Below, piece by piece: positions 42,539 to 52,450 of a stretch of DNA of 64,000 bases. Positions within the stretch are counted from its first letter, which is position 1, and each line of letters begins with the position of its first letter. A program made the translations under genes and the position numbers. The DNA lies in NCBI GenBank assembly GCA_022606425.2, contig JAHDVF020000432.1:434001-498000 (forward strand). Reading direction: 5' to 3'. This DNA comes from Lepidostoma basale (lineage: Eukaryota > Arthropoda > Insecta > Trichoptera > Lepidostomatidae). Under the pieces are notes generated by a model. That model was not told the origin of the DNA, ran no database searches, and saw nothing but the letters and a program-made list of their open reading frames with translations.

Positions 42539-43004
42539 AGCGAAGCATGGAACTGGCAAAGGAAGGATGAAAGTAGAATAAATGCAGTAGAAATGAGATC
42601 TCTTAGACGAATGTGTGGATATTCTGTGTATGATAGAGTGTCGAATGAAAATATAAGAAGTGAATGTGGTGCGAATGATGGTATCATGAACAAAATAATG
42701 AAAGGATCATTAAGATGGTTTGGACATATGGAAAGAATGAATGAAGAAAGAATGGTAAAAAAATTATATGTTAATGATGTAAATGGAACCAGAAATAGAG
42801 GAAGACCGAGGAAAACGTGGCACGATCAAATAAATCAAATATTGAATGTCGGCCATGTGAGGAGTCAGAGAAATCGACGCGCGTGCATGACACGATGTAT
42901 GAATGTTGAGGAAGCGAGAGAAATATGTCAGGAAAGAAAAGTGTGGCAGTCCATTCTTTCTGCCTACCCCTTCGGGGAGACGGCGTGATGGTTAGTTAGT
43001 TAGT
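42539..43004 (+). pseudogene. RTE-A 3' end with 12-bp target duplication
   Basis: TAATAAAATTAT at 42527-42538 and 43005-43016 frames a 466-bp insert from SEAWNWQRKDESRIN to the (GTTA)n tail. The frame is fully open to GETA. This fixes the 3' end of RTE-A: stop codon overlapping tgatgg, then only GTTA units. Confidence 0.92.
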
Positions 43005-43129
43005 TAATAAAATTATGCCAATCGAAATATGAAGTCCCAAATATGGATTTTTGAAATGGAAAAAAATCATTTTTTATGGTGTGACATTTATAAATATTCT
43101 TTTAAATCTATATTAAAAACAAAAGATAT

Positions 43130-43338
43130 GGGTGAACGATGTAAACGGAACTAGAAAAGTAGCACGATCAAATGAATCAAATATTGAATGTCGGTCACGT
43201 GAGGAGTCGGAGAAATCGACGTGCGTGCATGACACGATGTACGAATATTAAGAAAGCGAGAGAAATGTGTCAGGAAAGAACAGTGTGATGTTCCATTTTT
43301 TCTGACTACCCCTTCGGGAAGACGGCGTGATGGTTAGT
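43130..43338 (+). mobile_element. RTE-A 3' fragment
   Basis: WVNDVNGTRKVARSNESNIEC (shifted), then the VGHVRSRRNRRACMTRC region, end gacggcgtgatggttag. Confidence 0.75.
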
Positions 43339-43489
43339 AAATTATTTAATTAAAACACTTGAATGGTTGAAGTAAAATAGGTACTAGGTTTGTACCATAA
43401 AAATACAAAAAAAAACTAAGTATGAAGTTTCGTTTCATGTAATATATTGTAAATTCGTTCTATGTAAAATAGTATGAATACAATAACTA

Positions 43490-43545
43490 AAAAATTGTAT
43501 ACAGTAATTGGGCTCAAACATGTTGTAAACAAAAAAAAATGCGTT
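43490..43545 (+). mobile_element. SINE tail type ii, solo
   Basis: tgtatacagtaattgggctc, aaacatgttgtaaacaaaa: only the type ii tail. Confidence 0.55.
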
Positions 43546-43549
43546 AAAA

Positions 43550-43832
43550 AGATCTTCTGCTTAGTGCTTAAAACAATCTTCATAGATGGCGTTAGTGTGT
43601 AGATTGAATATACTACCATGTAAAGGGTGGTGTTGGAGATTAACATATATACAACTTCCAAAAATTTGTCAGACATGGTGGTCATAAGAAAAAATAATGT
43701 GGAATGGGGAATGTTGTATTACATAAAGCGTGCGCTTAACCCAACCATGATAGATCATAAGTCCTGTAAACACCTTGATCAACCATATTCTGTTTCCAAT
43801 TTGCATCTTCGTCTCTATTGAGATACAGTTGA
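43550..43832 (-). repeat. R repeat copy
   Basis: Minus strand starts attgtatctcaatagagacg-like (one change) and follows unit 1 of 30447 to the gtagattga region. Confidence 0.8.
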
Positions 43833-43869
43833 TTCTTGATGAAAAAAAAAGTCTCATGGGATAGAGAAA

Positions 43870-44330
43870 AATGGAGAAGTGGCAAAGGAAGAAGAAAAAT
43901 TTGAAAACAGGTCAAATACCAATCAACAGGATGAGAGCAGAATATATGCGGTAGAGATGAGGTCCCTAAGAGGTACTCGTATATGTGGTAGAACGATGTA
44001 CGACAGAATTCTGATATAAAAAAGGAATGTAGAGCGGAAAAAGGTATTTTGAACAAAATTATGGAAGGATCGCTGCATTGGTTCGGACATATGGAGCGCA
44101 TGGATGGAGAAAGTATACGTTAATGATGTAAATGGAGTACGGAGTCGAGGCAGACCGAGGAAAACATGGCATGACCAAATAAATCCAATTTTAAAGGTTG
44201 GTCATGTTAGAAATCGGAAGACTCGACGTGCGTGTATGACTCGTTGTATGAATGTGGAGGATCTAAAGAGGTGTGTCAGGATAGAGTAGTGTGGCGGTCC
44301 ATTCTCTCTGCTGTTTGTTGTTGTTGTTAT
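43870..44330 (+). pseudogene. RTE-A 3' end, (GTT)n-tailed
   Basis: ESRIYAVEMRSLRG (mutated), KIMEGSLHWFGHMERMDG, a deletion that removes ERMVKK, VYVNDVNGVRSRGRPRKTWHDQI, then a missing end segment before gtttgttgttgttgtta. Confidence 0.8.
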
Positions 44331-44339
44331 AAAGTAAAA

Positions 44340-44598
44340 TTTTGTAACAGTTTCCTTTAGCTGTTTTTTCAGTGTCTCCAACAACGGTAGAATTAGCGCC
44401 GCCGCTGGTGTGAGGCGAGCGCCGCTATTGGTCCGTCACCGGAATGGCGGACTATTTGATTTGGCAAGAGCAGTGGCGCGGATGATTATTGTAAACGATT
44501 GTCTGCCACGAGATACGAGCGAATGTATTTATACACTACACTTTAGAACAATGGAGTAGCCTACTGATACATACTCGTATTTTATAATATTAATACAG
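44340..44598. other. no recognisable gene
   Basis: GC-richer block 44395-44520, unassigned. Confidence 0.35.
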
Positions 44599-44650
44599 TG
44601 GAACCTCTCATTACGAGTAATTCGCATAACGAGTACTCGTAACTTCTGCT
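44599..44650 (+). mobile_element. possible pogo/Tigger-type terminus
   Basis: cagtggaacctctcattacg after a TA is reminiscent of pogo-group ends. No matching other end nearby. Confidence 0.35.
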
Positions 44651-44677
44651 TGGAAGAAACTGTCGCAAATAAAACAG

Positions 44678-44817
44678 TTATGTATAATACAAAAGTGGAA
44701 GGGGTATAATTTGGATTGACGGTAAATTTAAATTCAATTAAAATGCTCGATATGTTCCCGTTACATCTCCCCTCTCCTCAATCCTAATTATACCCCTTCC
44801 ACTTTTATACATAACTC
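44678..44817. repeat. 140-bp hairpin repeat
   Basis: Inverted arms gttatgtata...aagtggaaggggtataatt and attataccccttccactttt...tacataac around an AT-rich loop. Likely a short MITE or its remnant. Confidence 0.7.
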
Positions 44818-44868
44818 GATCTCCATTTAGTATATAAATGACCGTTTTGTTTTATTTGATTTTTAAAA

Positions 44869-45097
44869 TGACGACCTTCGTGGCAAAGTGGTAAGAGCTC
44901 TGTCTTTCATACCGAAGGTCCCGGGTTTGATTCCCGGCGACGGCAGTGTGATTGACAAACTGTCTTTGGCCTGGTGTAGAATTCACGTGACAATAAAATA
45001 GCGATAGATTGGCTACCTATCACATTTCACGAGAATAATAGCTAAAAAACAAATCGTGTACAGTAATTGAGTTCAAACAACCTGTTGTATACATAAA
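44869..45097 (+). mobile_element. tRNA-derived SINE, tail type ii, full length
   Basis: A box TGGCAAAGTGGTAAGAGC, B box GGTTTGATTCCC, body, then gtgtacagtaattgagttc and acctgttgtatac, then A-rich end. Confidence 0.88.
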
Positions 45098-45319
45098 AAA
45101 AAAAAATGTGTATACACTCATAAAGTTATAATTGTAACCGATACGTGTCTGAGTTCAGTGAAAATAAAAAGTGTTGTAATTCAAAGTATAATTATATTTA
45201 TTCAAATAGATTTTTAATTTTTTTTTTTGCAAATAGAAATCGTACTCTAGCTTGTTACGCTCCTTTATCCTCGAAAATCCATTATTTTAGCTCTACGACA
45301 CTTCAATATTATTATTCTT

Positions 45320-45660
45320 ATTCTTCTTCCTCTTAGTTTAGGTCGTATGACCTGTTTGTAACGGTGGGCTGTCCTGGAATGATGATGTCCAGCCATCTCT
45401 CCATCTCTTTGGCGGCCTTCTGATAATCTCCTGCTGCTTGGGTTTTTTATCTTATCTTTAAAGATTTTTGCAATTCTTGTATCCTCCATGCGGTCCACGT
45501 GGTCTCTCCATAAGCGCCTTCTGCTTCTTCCCCATCTTACTATGTCCTCAACACCACAAACAGACCTTATCGTTTCATTTCTGATCCGATCTCTGAGGGT
45601 TTTGCCTTCGATGGAGCGAAGGGTTCGCATTTCTGCAACTCTAAAAAGGTTCTTAGTTCT
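45320..45660 (-). pseudogene. RTE-B3 3' end
   Basis: Minus-strand frame VAEMRTLRSIEGKTLRDRIRN, VCGVEDIVRWGRSRRRLWRDHVDRM, then frameshift to KRWRDGWTSSFQDSPPLQTGHTT-like end and (GAA)n-like tail (ttcttcttcc). Confidence 0.8.
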
Positions 45661-45664
45661 ATTG

Positions 45665-46150
45665 CCATTATTTAATGTTTTAAATTTTAAACACTGTTAT
45701 AACACATACCACAAAAGGAAGTAAAGATTGTCTACCCTTTAAACTCTGTTTCTCTGTACAATCATAATCAGCTATGAATTTAATATTTTAATGTAAATGT
45801 TTTATTTTTATAAACGTTAAAAATTACACAATTAACAACACTAAATTGTTCTCCTATTGTTTTCTACACTACTGTCATACAACAATAATCAGAACAAATT
45901 TCAAAATATTCCAGAACGTTTTCGGGCAAGCGTATCGAGTGCATTTCGAACTAGTTTCGGAGAGAATCGTAGTATTCCACTCTCGCTCTCTTATAATCAA
46001 AATGTTATCGTTCTCTTTTTTTATGACATTCGGTTTTTGTCTATATTTATGAAATTGTCTCGACAGCCTTTAGAAAATTCAATGGTTTTGATCAACAATT
46101 ATACATTTTTTTTACATTACTTATTATTTAAAGTAATATTTATGAAATTG
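45665..46150. other. no recognisable gene
   Basis: AT-rich, unassigned. Confidence 0.35.
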
Positions 46151-46154
46151 TCTT

Positions 46155-46250
46155 TACAGTGGTTTCGCCAACCTATATCGGCGTCATCGGGTGTCACAAA
46201 CAACAGTTCTTTGTAATACCCGATGATGCCAACATAGGTTGGCTATGTTT
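46155..46250. repeat. inverted hammerhead pair, family II variant
   Basis: Minus-strand motif: CCGATGA, stem GCCGATATAGGTTGGC, GAAACCACTGTAA. Plus-strand: CCGATGATGCCAACATAGG, TTGGC, then homology ends before GAAA. Confidence 0.6.
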
Positions 46251-46484
46251 GATGAATTTTGTTGGACCCGGTAGGTGACCATTAAAACATTCTGGGAAGT
46301 GCATGAATAATTGACCTTCTGAGAATAATTCATAGTTATGTTTGTTTACCATAGATGGCTTTGATGTCAAATTCTGTGTTTGAGTATGCACAAATTTAAA
46401 TTTACGCAACGCTACAACGCAAGTGTAATGTAAAAAAAACTTTTTTAAATGCAAACTCAATGTCAAAATCATTTAGTATATAGT

Positions 46485-46612
46485 TTATTTTCAGCAAAAT
46501 GTTTATTTTTAACAACATGTTCATTTTTAACAAAAATTTTATTTTTAACTAAATGTTTGTTTTTAACAAAAGCTTATTCTTAACATTTTTTTATTTTGAT
46601 TAAAATGTTTGT
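46485..46612. repeat. degenerate ~20-bp AT-rich tandem repeat
   Basis: About six imperfect units of aaaatgtttatttttaac. Confidence 0.75.
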
Positions 46613-46623
46613 CTACAACTATA

Positions 46624-47428
46624 CTAGAGCCGTTTAGAATTGAGTCTTGAGGCCATAAATCATTTCCCTATGTCTATCTCGCTTGCACTTACGGGCCTTA
46701 TGGAGCGGTTTAGTGATGGGCGTACCAATAAAATAAGTATATCGATAAGTAACGTTTTTAAACAAAGTTTTGATATTAAACTTTATTTACTGGTTTTATG
46801 TGCGTTTAAATTCTATGAAATTTGTGACTACAAGATACTAAATTATATACCAGTATAATCCGAAAAATTGTTAAATTTTAAAAATTGTGTACCGTATGTC
46901 TATAAACATAAAAAGAAAGTTAAATATAAGAAACAAAGGTGATCATATTGGGCCCTTAAAAGTCCACTGTCGCTCTACTCACACCACAAATAAACGCGGC
47001 CATTTCACGTGGTTTGTTGAAATTAAGAGAAACCATTTTATTCGAATCACTTTTCAATTCATTGTCACTGACAAACAGGAATACGCTGTGAATCACTGTT
47101 GGAGTTTGAGGGCTAATATCGCCATGTAATTTCTTCAAATCAACGTTAGAAAATAAACGATCCATAGTGCGCAACGAGTGGTGACACACGAATATATTTA
47201 TTTAATTGCTGTAAACATATCTACAGCAAAAAACACGCACTGCAATTGCATTTGGTAAAGACCAATCATTAGTGCCTCATCGTACATATCATAACGTACA
47301 GATCATTATAAAATCATTATAGTCGATTGTATCGTATATCGATCGATGAAAAAACGGTCCCGGCGCGCTTCCCATCCTTATCTCTATTGACATTTATGGC
47401 CCCAAGACTCAATTCTAAACGGCTCTAG
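46624..47428 (-). mobile_element. 805-bp TA-flanked transposon with ~37-bp inverted repeats
   Basis: Ends ctagagccgtttagaattga and tcaattctaaacggctctag are inverted repeats, TA on both sides (46622-46623, 47429-47430). On the minus strand 47189-46956 reads ...NKPREMAAFICGVSRATVDF, similar to the helix-turn-helix at the start of some insect Tc1/mariner-type transposases. No DDE region, so an internally deleted derivative. Inserted next to a GTTA-type RTE tail. Confidence 0.75.
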
Positions 47429-47430
47429 TA

Positions 47431-47547
47431 ACTAACTAACTAACTAACTAACCATCACGCCGTCTCCCCGAAAGGGTAGGCAGAAAGAATGGACTGCCAC
47501 ACTTTAATCGATGCGGCACTCCATCCTTCTCTTTTCGCCATCGCGAG
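47431..47547 (-). mobile_element. short RTE-tailed element
   Basis: (AACT)n, then the RTE-A end and tgcggcactccatccttctc in plus view; the head stops at cgcggtgtgata. Confidence 0.65.
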
Positions 47548-47625
47548 AGACGCGGTGTGATATAATTAATTCATAAAAATGGCGCTCTTTAAATCATCCG
47601 ATTTATTATTATTATTTTTGTATTA
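47548..47625 (+). mobile_element. L2-like 3' UTR fragment, (ATT)n tail
   Basis: aattcataaaaatggcgctc, then ttattattattat. Confidence 0.6.
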
Positions 47626-47779
47626 TAGTTTATCGAAGATCGAAAAAACATTTGCTGAACCAGCTAATAGCAGGCAACCCAACGTTCGGGCAGGACAACG
47701 TCTGTCGAGTCCGTTAGTATTTTTTTTATATATAAAAAATAAAGTGTTGTTACAAGGAAAGAAAAATATATGGTATATA

Positions 47780-48115
47780 TAAATAAGAAAATAAGGTAAT
47801 TTAAATGTTCGAATAATTTCTAAACCACGTGTGAAGTCATCATAATTGTGTAACTTCCCTTATTAAAGATGGGGTTATATTATACATACAAACATATCAA
47901 ACATATTTCCCCTCGACAGGTCGGCGGGGGTAGGTAGTGGGAGGGTGCTAACAACCAAAACGAGGTGTAATTGGTTATAACCATTAGTGATTTATAACCA
48001 TTATACCAACACCCCGATCTCCCCGCTGTTGGAGTAAACAACGCTATCGGGGTGCGCTCTTACACCCCCTGTTAACGGTATACAGGGGAATGTTGAAAAA
48101 CGCTATTTAAAATAA
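47780..48115. other. no recognisable gene
   Basis: GC-richer than its flanks at 47910-48080, no family recognised. Confidence 0.4.
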
Positions 48116-48117
48116 AT

Positions 48118-48320
48118 TTATTTACGCTTGGAGCTGGCAGAAGAGATAAAAATAATCATAAATGCCATAAAAATTAAATCAATGAAAATAATGCTAAGCT
48201 AGAATACCAATTGAAGAAATAAGGAAGGAATATAATTTGGTGATTACTTCCAGAGTCAAATTAAAAAGTACCATTAATACGAATGAAAATTTCTGTTTTC
48301 TAGAAGTTATTTATTTTATG
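48118..48320 (+). mobile_element. RTE-A2 fragment, heavily decayed
   Basis: gcttggagctggcagaagag and IPIEEIRKEYN-like residues. Confidence 0.45.
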
Positions 48321-48446
48321 AGAATAGCAAGTTTGGGTCTTTGCTAACTATAGCCATAAATCTGAAGTGAAATGAAAATTAAAAATTAAAATTAAAAGCA
48401 ATGTGAATGGAAAAGTAGCCCCAGCCCTTTCATTCGCACTGCATTC

Positions 48447-48503
48447 TGGACTGGACCAGTCTGTCAATGCTAGCGAGCTTGGCGAAACCGATCTTTGTCG
48501 AAA
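48447..48503 (+). ncRNA. hammerhead-like motif, family IV
   Basis: Leading gactggaccagtc hairpin, CTGTCAATGCTAG, CTTGGCGAAACCGATC. Stem II imperfect. Confidence 0.4.
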
Positions 48504-48584
48504 TAAATACAAAAACATCGTTTATTTAATTATCATTTTTGTTTATGTTTGCATTTTAAACTATTAAATATATTTTAGATCTAT

Positions 48585-48660
48585 ACACATTCGTCTAAGA
48601 GATCTCATTTCTGCTGCATTTATTCTACATTCACCCTTTTTGCCAGTTCCATGCTTTGTT
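48585..48660 (-). mobile_element. RTE-A fragment
   Basis: Matches the ESRINAVEMRSLRRMC coding region on the minus strand. Confidence 0.6.
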
Positions 48661-48708
48661 TTTATTTATATTATTATAATATAAGAAACTTCCATTTTTG
48701 TCTTTATT

Positions 48709-48810
48709 TCGTCAGCGACCGGTTTCGCCAGGCTCGCTGGCTAGACTGGTCAGTTCAACCAGTCTGTCGATGCCAGCTGACCTGGCGAAACCGGTTGCTG
48801 TCAAAATAAC
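48709..48810. repeat. inverted pair, family IV
   Basis: Two motifs face outward from a gactggtcagttcaaccagtc centre; both have CCTGGCGAAACCGGT. The minus arm has lost the TCGATG part of box 1. Confidence 0.75.
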
Positions 48811-48849
48811 AAGAAAAAGTGAAAGTTGTTATTTAAAAAAAAGGTTAAA

Positions 48850-49135
48850 TAAATATATTTTTAAATAGTCCATTGTTTTGGCCGAAACACTATGATACTT
48901 CAACATTATTAGGTACTGTTAAAATTTTTAAAAATGTTATAACATCACAATTTCTTTTTATTCGCTGAGAGTGTAGCGACAGCTATTTCGCCAACCGATG
49001 TTGGCATCATCAGGTGTTACGATAAACCGATGATGCCAACATCGGTTGGCGAAACAGCTGTCGCGACAGTCTCAGTGAATAAAAAGAAAATGTAATATTA
49101 TAACAGTGTTTTAAATTTTAACAATAAATGTATTT
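48850..49135. repeat. inverted pair, family II with long arms
   Basis: Minus motif (48975-49019): CTGATGA, GCCAAC/GTTGGC, GAAA, TAGCTGTCGC. Plus motif (49026-49066): CCGATGA, the same stem, GAAACAGCTGTCGCG. The minus arm extends to the cattgttttggccgaaac block typical of family I bodies. Confidence 0.8.
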
Positions 49136-49139
49136 TTTT

Positions 49140-49525
49140 TTTAAATCAGCCTGTACAGTTCTTATTGTCCCCTTTCCATCGATTTTCCATCCCTCCTGCC
49201 GCCCGGGGGTGGCGAAGATGGGTGTCGGCGGAGGAAGAGAGAGCGGGAGCACAAACACGGGAAGTAAAACTAATTAGGAGCCAATTTTTAGTCGCTTAAT
49301 TAATACGACATAAGCTGCGTGATTACTTCAGAGATGAGGCAGACAACGAAATTCCGTCAATTACCGGCCAGAGCATAGGGTTGATTGATTGTAGAAAACA
49401 ATACATTCGTAGAGGATAAAAAGAAATTTTTTAATGTATAATTAAATATCTATTTTTCTTCTTCTTTGCCGTATAATGGCAATCCACACAGATAACTTAG
49501 AATACAATATTTGCAATATTATAAT
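49140..49525. other. no recognisable gene
   Basis: GC-rich piece at 49185-49260 (cgcccgggggtggcgaag). Single-copy here. Confidence 0.4.
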
Positions 49526-49529
49526 TAAA

Positions 49530-49622
49530 ACAAGAATTTATCAATGAAAGCGAAAATGGCCGTTTACAATGGAGTTCTAGTCCCAACTCTAATGTAGAAC
49601 GATAAACGACAGAATCTAAAAT
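49530..49622 (+). mobile_element. RTE-A fragment
   Basis: MKAKMAVYNGVLVPTLM-like residues, then a break. Confidence 0.55.
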
Positions 49623-49632
49623 GCTAAAAACT

Positions 49633-51475
49633 AACTAGCTTACCATCACGCCGTCTCCCCGGAGGGGTAGGCAGAAAGAATGGAACGCCACACTGCTCTG
49701 TCCTGACATACTTCTCTCGATTCCTCAACATTCAAACATCTTGTCATGCACGCACGTCGATTTCTCCGACTCCTCACGTGACCGACATTCAATATTTGAT
49801 TGATTTGATCGTGCCACGTTTTCCTCGGCCTTCCTCTATTTCTAGCTCCGTTCACGCCGTTTACATATACCTTCTTTGCCATTCTGTCTTCACTCATTCT
49901 TTCCATGTGTCCTAACCATCTTAATGACCCTTTCCTTATTTCATTCATAACACTTTCATTCGCACCACATTCACTTCTTATACTTGCATTTGTCACTCTA
50001 TCATATACTGATTAGATTAGAGATCTCATTTCTACTGCATTTATTCTACTTTCATCCTTCTTTTGCCAGTTCCATGCTTCACTTCCATACGTAAGGATCG
50101 GCACAAGAACACCATTGTGCACTGCCATCTTAGCTTTTCTGGATAGGCTTTTGTTTGCGATGACAACTTTAAGTGCACCATTTATTATGTTACCTGCCCC
50201 AACCCTTCTTTCAATATCCTTCTCCACCCTCCCATCCTTTGTAAACATACCTTCTAAATAAACAAATTTATCCACTTGTTCCAGATTTTCACCGTTTACA
50301 CTAATGTTGCAGACTGTCATGCTTTCTTCTTTTTCGAAAATCATTACCTTGGACTTATTCACATTCATCATCAAATCGTATCGCTTGCATACCTCATACA
50401 TACTAGACACCAGGGTTTGCAGTTCATGCTCGTTTCTGCAAGTAGCACAGCGTCGTCCGCATACAACAAACAGCTTACTGACACACCGTTTATATTTGCA
50501 CCTGCTTCCAACGCTTTCAGCTCTTTCATACACTTGTCCATATATAGATTAAACAACCATGGAGATTACACACCCTTGTATGACACCTTTATTGATATCA
50601 AACCAGGCTGTAAGATCCCCATTTACTCTGACACTAGCAGTGCTTTCTGTGTACAGCGATGTAATTGCCGTGATCAGTTTTGTGCTTATTCCATATTCCG
50701 ACAATATTTACCACAGTTTACCTCTATCTACGCGATTATATGCTTTTTGCAAATCAACAAACGCACAGAAGAGTTTACGGTTTTTGGCCAGAAACTTCTC
50801 TGTCACTGTACGAAGTGCAAAAATTTTGGTCCATACATCCTCTGCCATTCATAAAGACGCCTTTCACATCCCAAACTCTATCAATCGTCGTCTTTCTTAC
50901 TCTTTCTATTAAAATTCTGCCATAGATTTTACCAATAACACTCAAAATACTAATAGCTCTATAGTTTCCACATTCCATATGGGATCCTTTTCCTTTGTAC
51001 AGAGGCAAGATAACTGCTCTCCTCCAGTCGAGTGGGGTATATCCTTTCTCCAAGCATTGGTTAAACAGTTTACATATCCATGCGGAAACTACTTCGCCAC
51101 CGTTTTTGGTAAATTCTATAGCGATGCAGTCATACCCTACGGCTTTTCCACTTTTCATTGCTTTCACAGATCTTTCAATCTCATTCATACTTATTTTTTC
51201 TGTAGTTTCATTTATAACAATCGTGTTTACACCAGTTTTAATGCTTTCATCAACACTTGTATCACCACCATACATTTCCTTAAAATACTCCATCCATCTC
51301 TCTTGTATGATCTTACTTTCCGTTAACATTCTTCTCTCCCTATCCAAAATTGCTTTCACACATCCGCTTTCAGGAGGATTTCGGGCTTTCTTCACTTCTT
51401 TTCAAAACATTTTTATATTGTCCAGGAAGTTTTTTGTCATTTTGAGCCCTTCTTCCTCCTTCAGCTTTTATTTTT
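49633..51475 (-). pseudogene. longest RTE-A copy: RT domain and C-terminus
   Basis: On the minus strand the RT domain starts near 51395: KEMYGGDTSVDESIK, IERSVKAMKSGKAVGYDCIAIEF, DWRRAVILPLYKGKG, CGNYRAISILSVIGKIYGRILIERV, RGCMDQ. Frame breaks follow near 50775. The palm continues with FVDLQKAYNRVD (motif A Asp), GVIQGCVIS (motif B), and SCLLYADDAVLLAE (catalytic YADD, ~50480). C-terminal part: VNISVNGENLEQVDKFVYL, VPILTYGSEAWNWQKKDESRINAVEMRSL, a 4-residue-scale deletion near 50010, then 49996-49646 to GETA. Several stops and shifts make it inactive. No endonuclease in view: at 51475 the homology ends. Confidence 0.9.
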
Positions 51476-51499
51476 GCGCTTTCACTACCGACTTCGATA

Positions 51500-51680
51500 G
51501 GCGTAATATCTCGCCTCGTGAGGACTCCATATCACAGAACCACTTTCGAGTCTGCTCCGAACCAATGTATTGTAATAGGACTCTGAGCACATGAGGATCC
51601 CTGAAAACTCTGCCGGTTCGGACGATGAAGCCGAACATCCTCAGTCCAGTGCCACAAATCCTCTCAACAATGGATTTTCT
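51500..51680 (-). pseudogene. CR1-like fragment
   Basis: Minus strand: ERICGTGLRMFGFIVRTGRVFRDPHVLRVL, Q.IGSEQTRKWF, EYGVLTRRDI region, diverged from the 22.4-kb copy. Confidence 0.7.
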
Positions 51681-51684
51681 AAAT

Positions 51685-52115
51685 TAATATTGTTTTAAAT
51701 GTTTGTTAATATTTTGACTCGTGTTTGAAGATAAGCTCAATAATTCAGCTGAAAACTTCCTTGCAAGCTTCCCAAACAATAAAATGTTTCCCATACGTAA
51801 CTCCGGCGCTGACTTCATCCGAGAGCAATGATTATGCAGCCAAAGACGAACGTAGTTTAAATTTCGCAAATCGGGTAATTTGCGAGTTGCTTAAAAGCTG
51901 TTTGAGGGGGAACCGGGGGGTAATTAGCGCTGGGGGGGTTAATAGTTGGTGCCTTATACCGAGGTATCGTAAACAAATGTAATCTCTATAGCAAAAATTA
52001 TAAATTTTCTTCTTCTTCCTTGTTGTAAACCTATGTGGTTTGTTCTCCAGAGTGTTGCTCCTCCTGTGAGGTAGACTCCCAGCTGTCCTTTCATCCTTCA
52101 GGAGATCTTCCACGA
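51685..52115. other. no recognisable gene
   Basis: Unassigned; a reverse-strand frame at 52224-51832 has no domain I recognise. Confidence 0.35.
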
Positions 52116-52119
52116 GGAA

Positions 52120-52446
52120 GAATCCCATGAGGCTGATTATTTGGTTATCTTGGAGGTAATCTTCGACAGCGTCAGCAATGACTGTTTTATCTCCCAGCAT
52201 GCAGAACCAACCTGTGTTCAACACCAGTGTTCATAAAAAATATTTTGCAAATTCTGGAAAGAGTACTGCCTCGCTGACATCGACATATTTGGGTTTCTTC
52301 TGATATGTATGATTTTTTGGTTTCATGTCGTTGTTCTTATGTTTCTCGCTCTTTTTATTAATCTATTATGTATTACTTATTATTGTGTATCTCTAACTTG
52401 TATCTTTAGTGTTTTGGAAAAAAATTCTGTAATGCTATAGATATGT
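52120..52446 (+). pseudogene. CR1-like 3' end (subfamily 2)
   Basis: gaggtaatcttcgacagcgt...cagcatgcagaaccaacctg, then the 3' UTR seen at 14850 (ttcataaaaaatat, atttgggttt). Confidence 0.7.
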
Positions 52447-52450
52447 TTAA

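Noticed and set aside
50276..51594. Several long plus-strand frames up to 199 residues
   Set aside because: They lie opposite the RTE-A RT domain and disappear in other copies.
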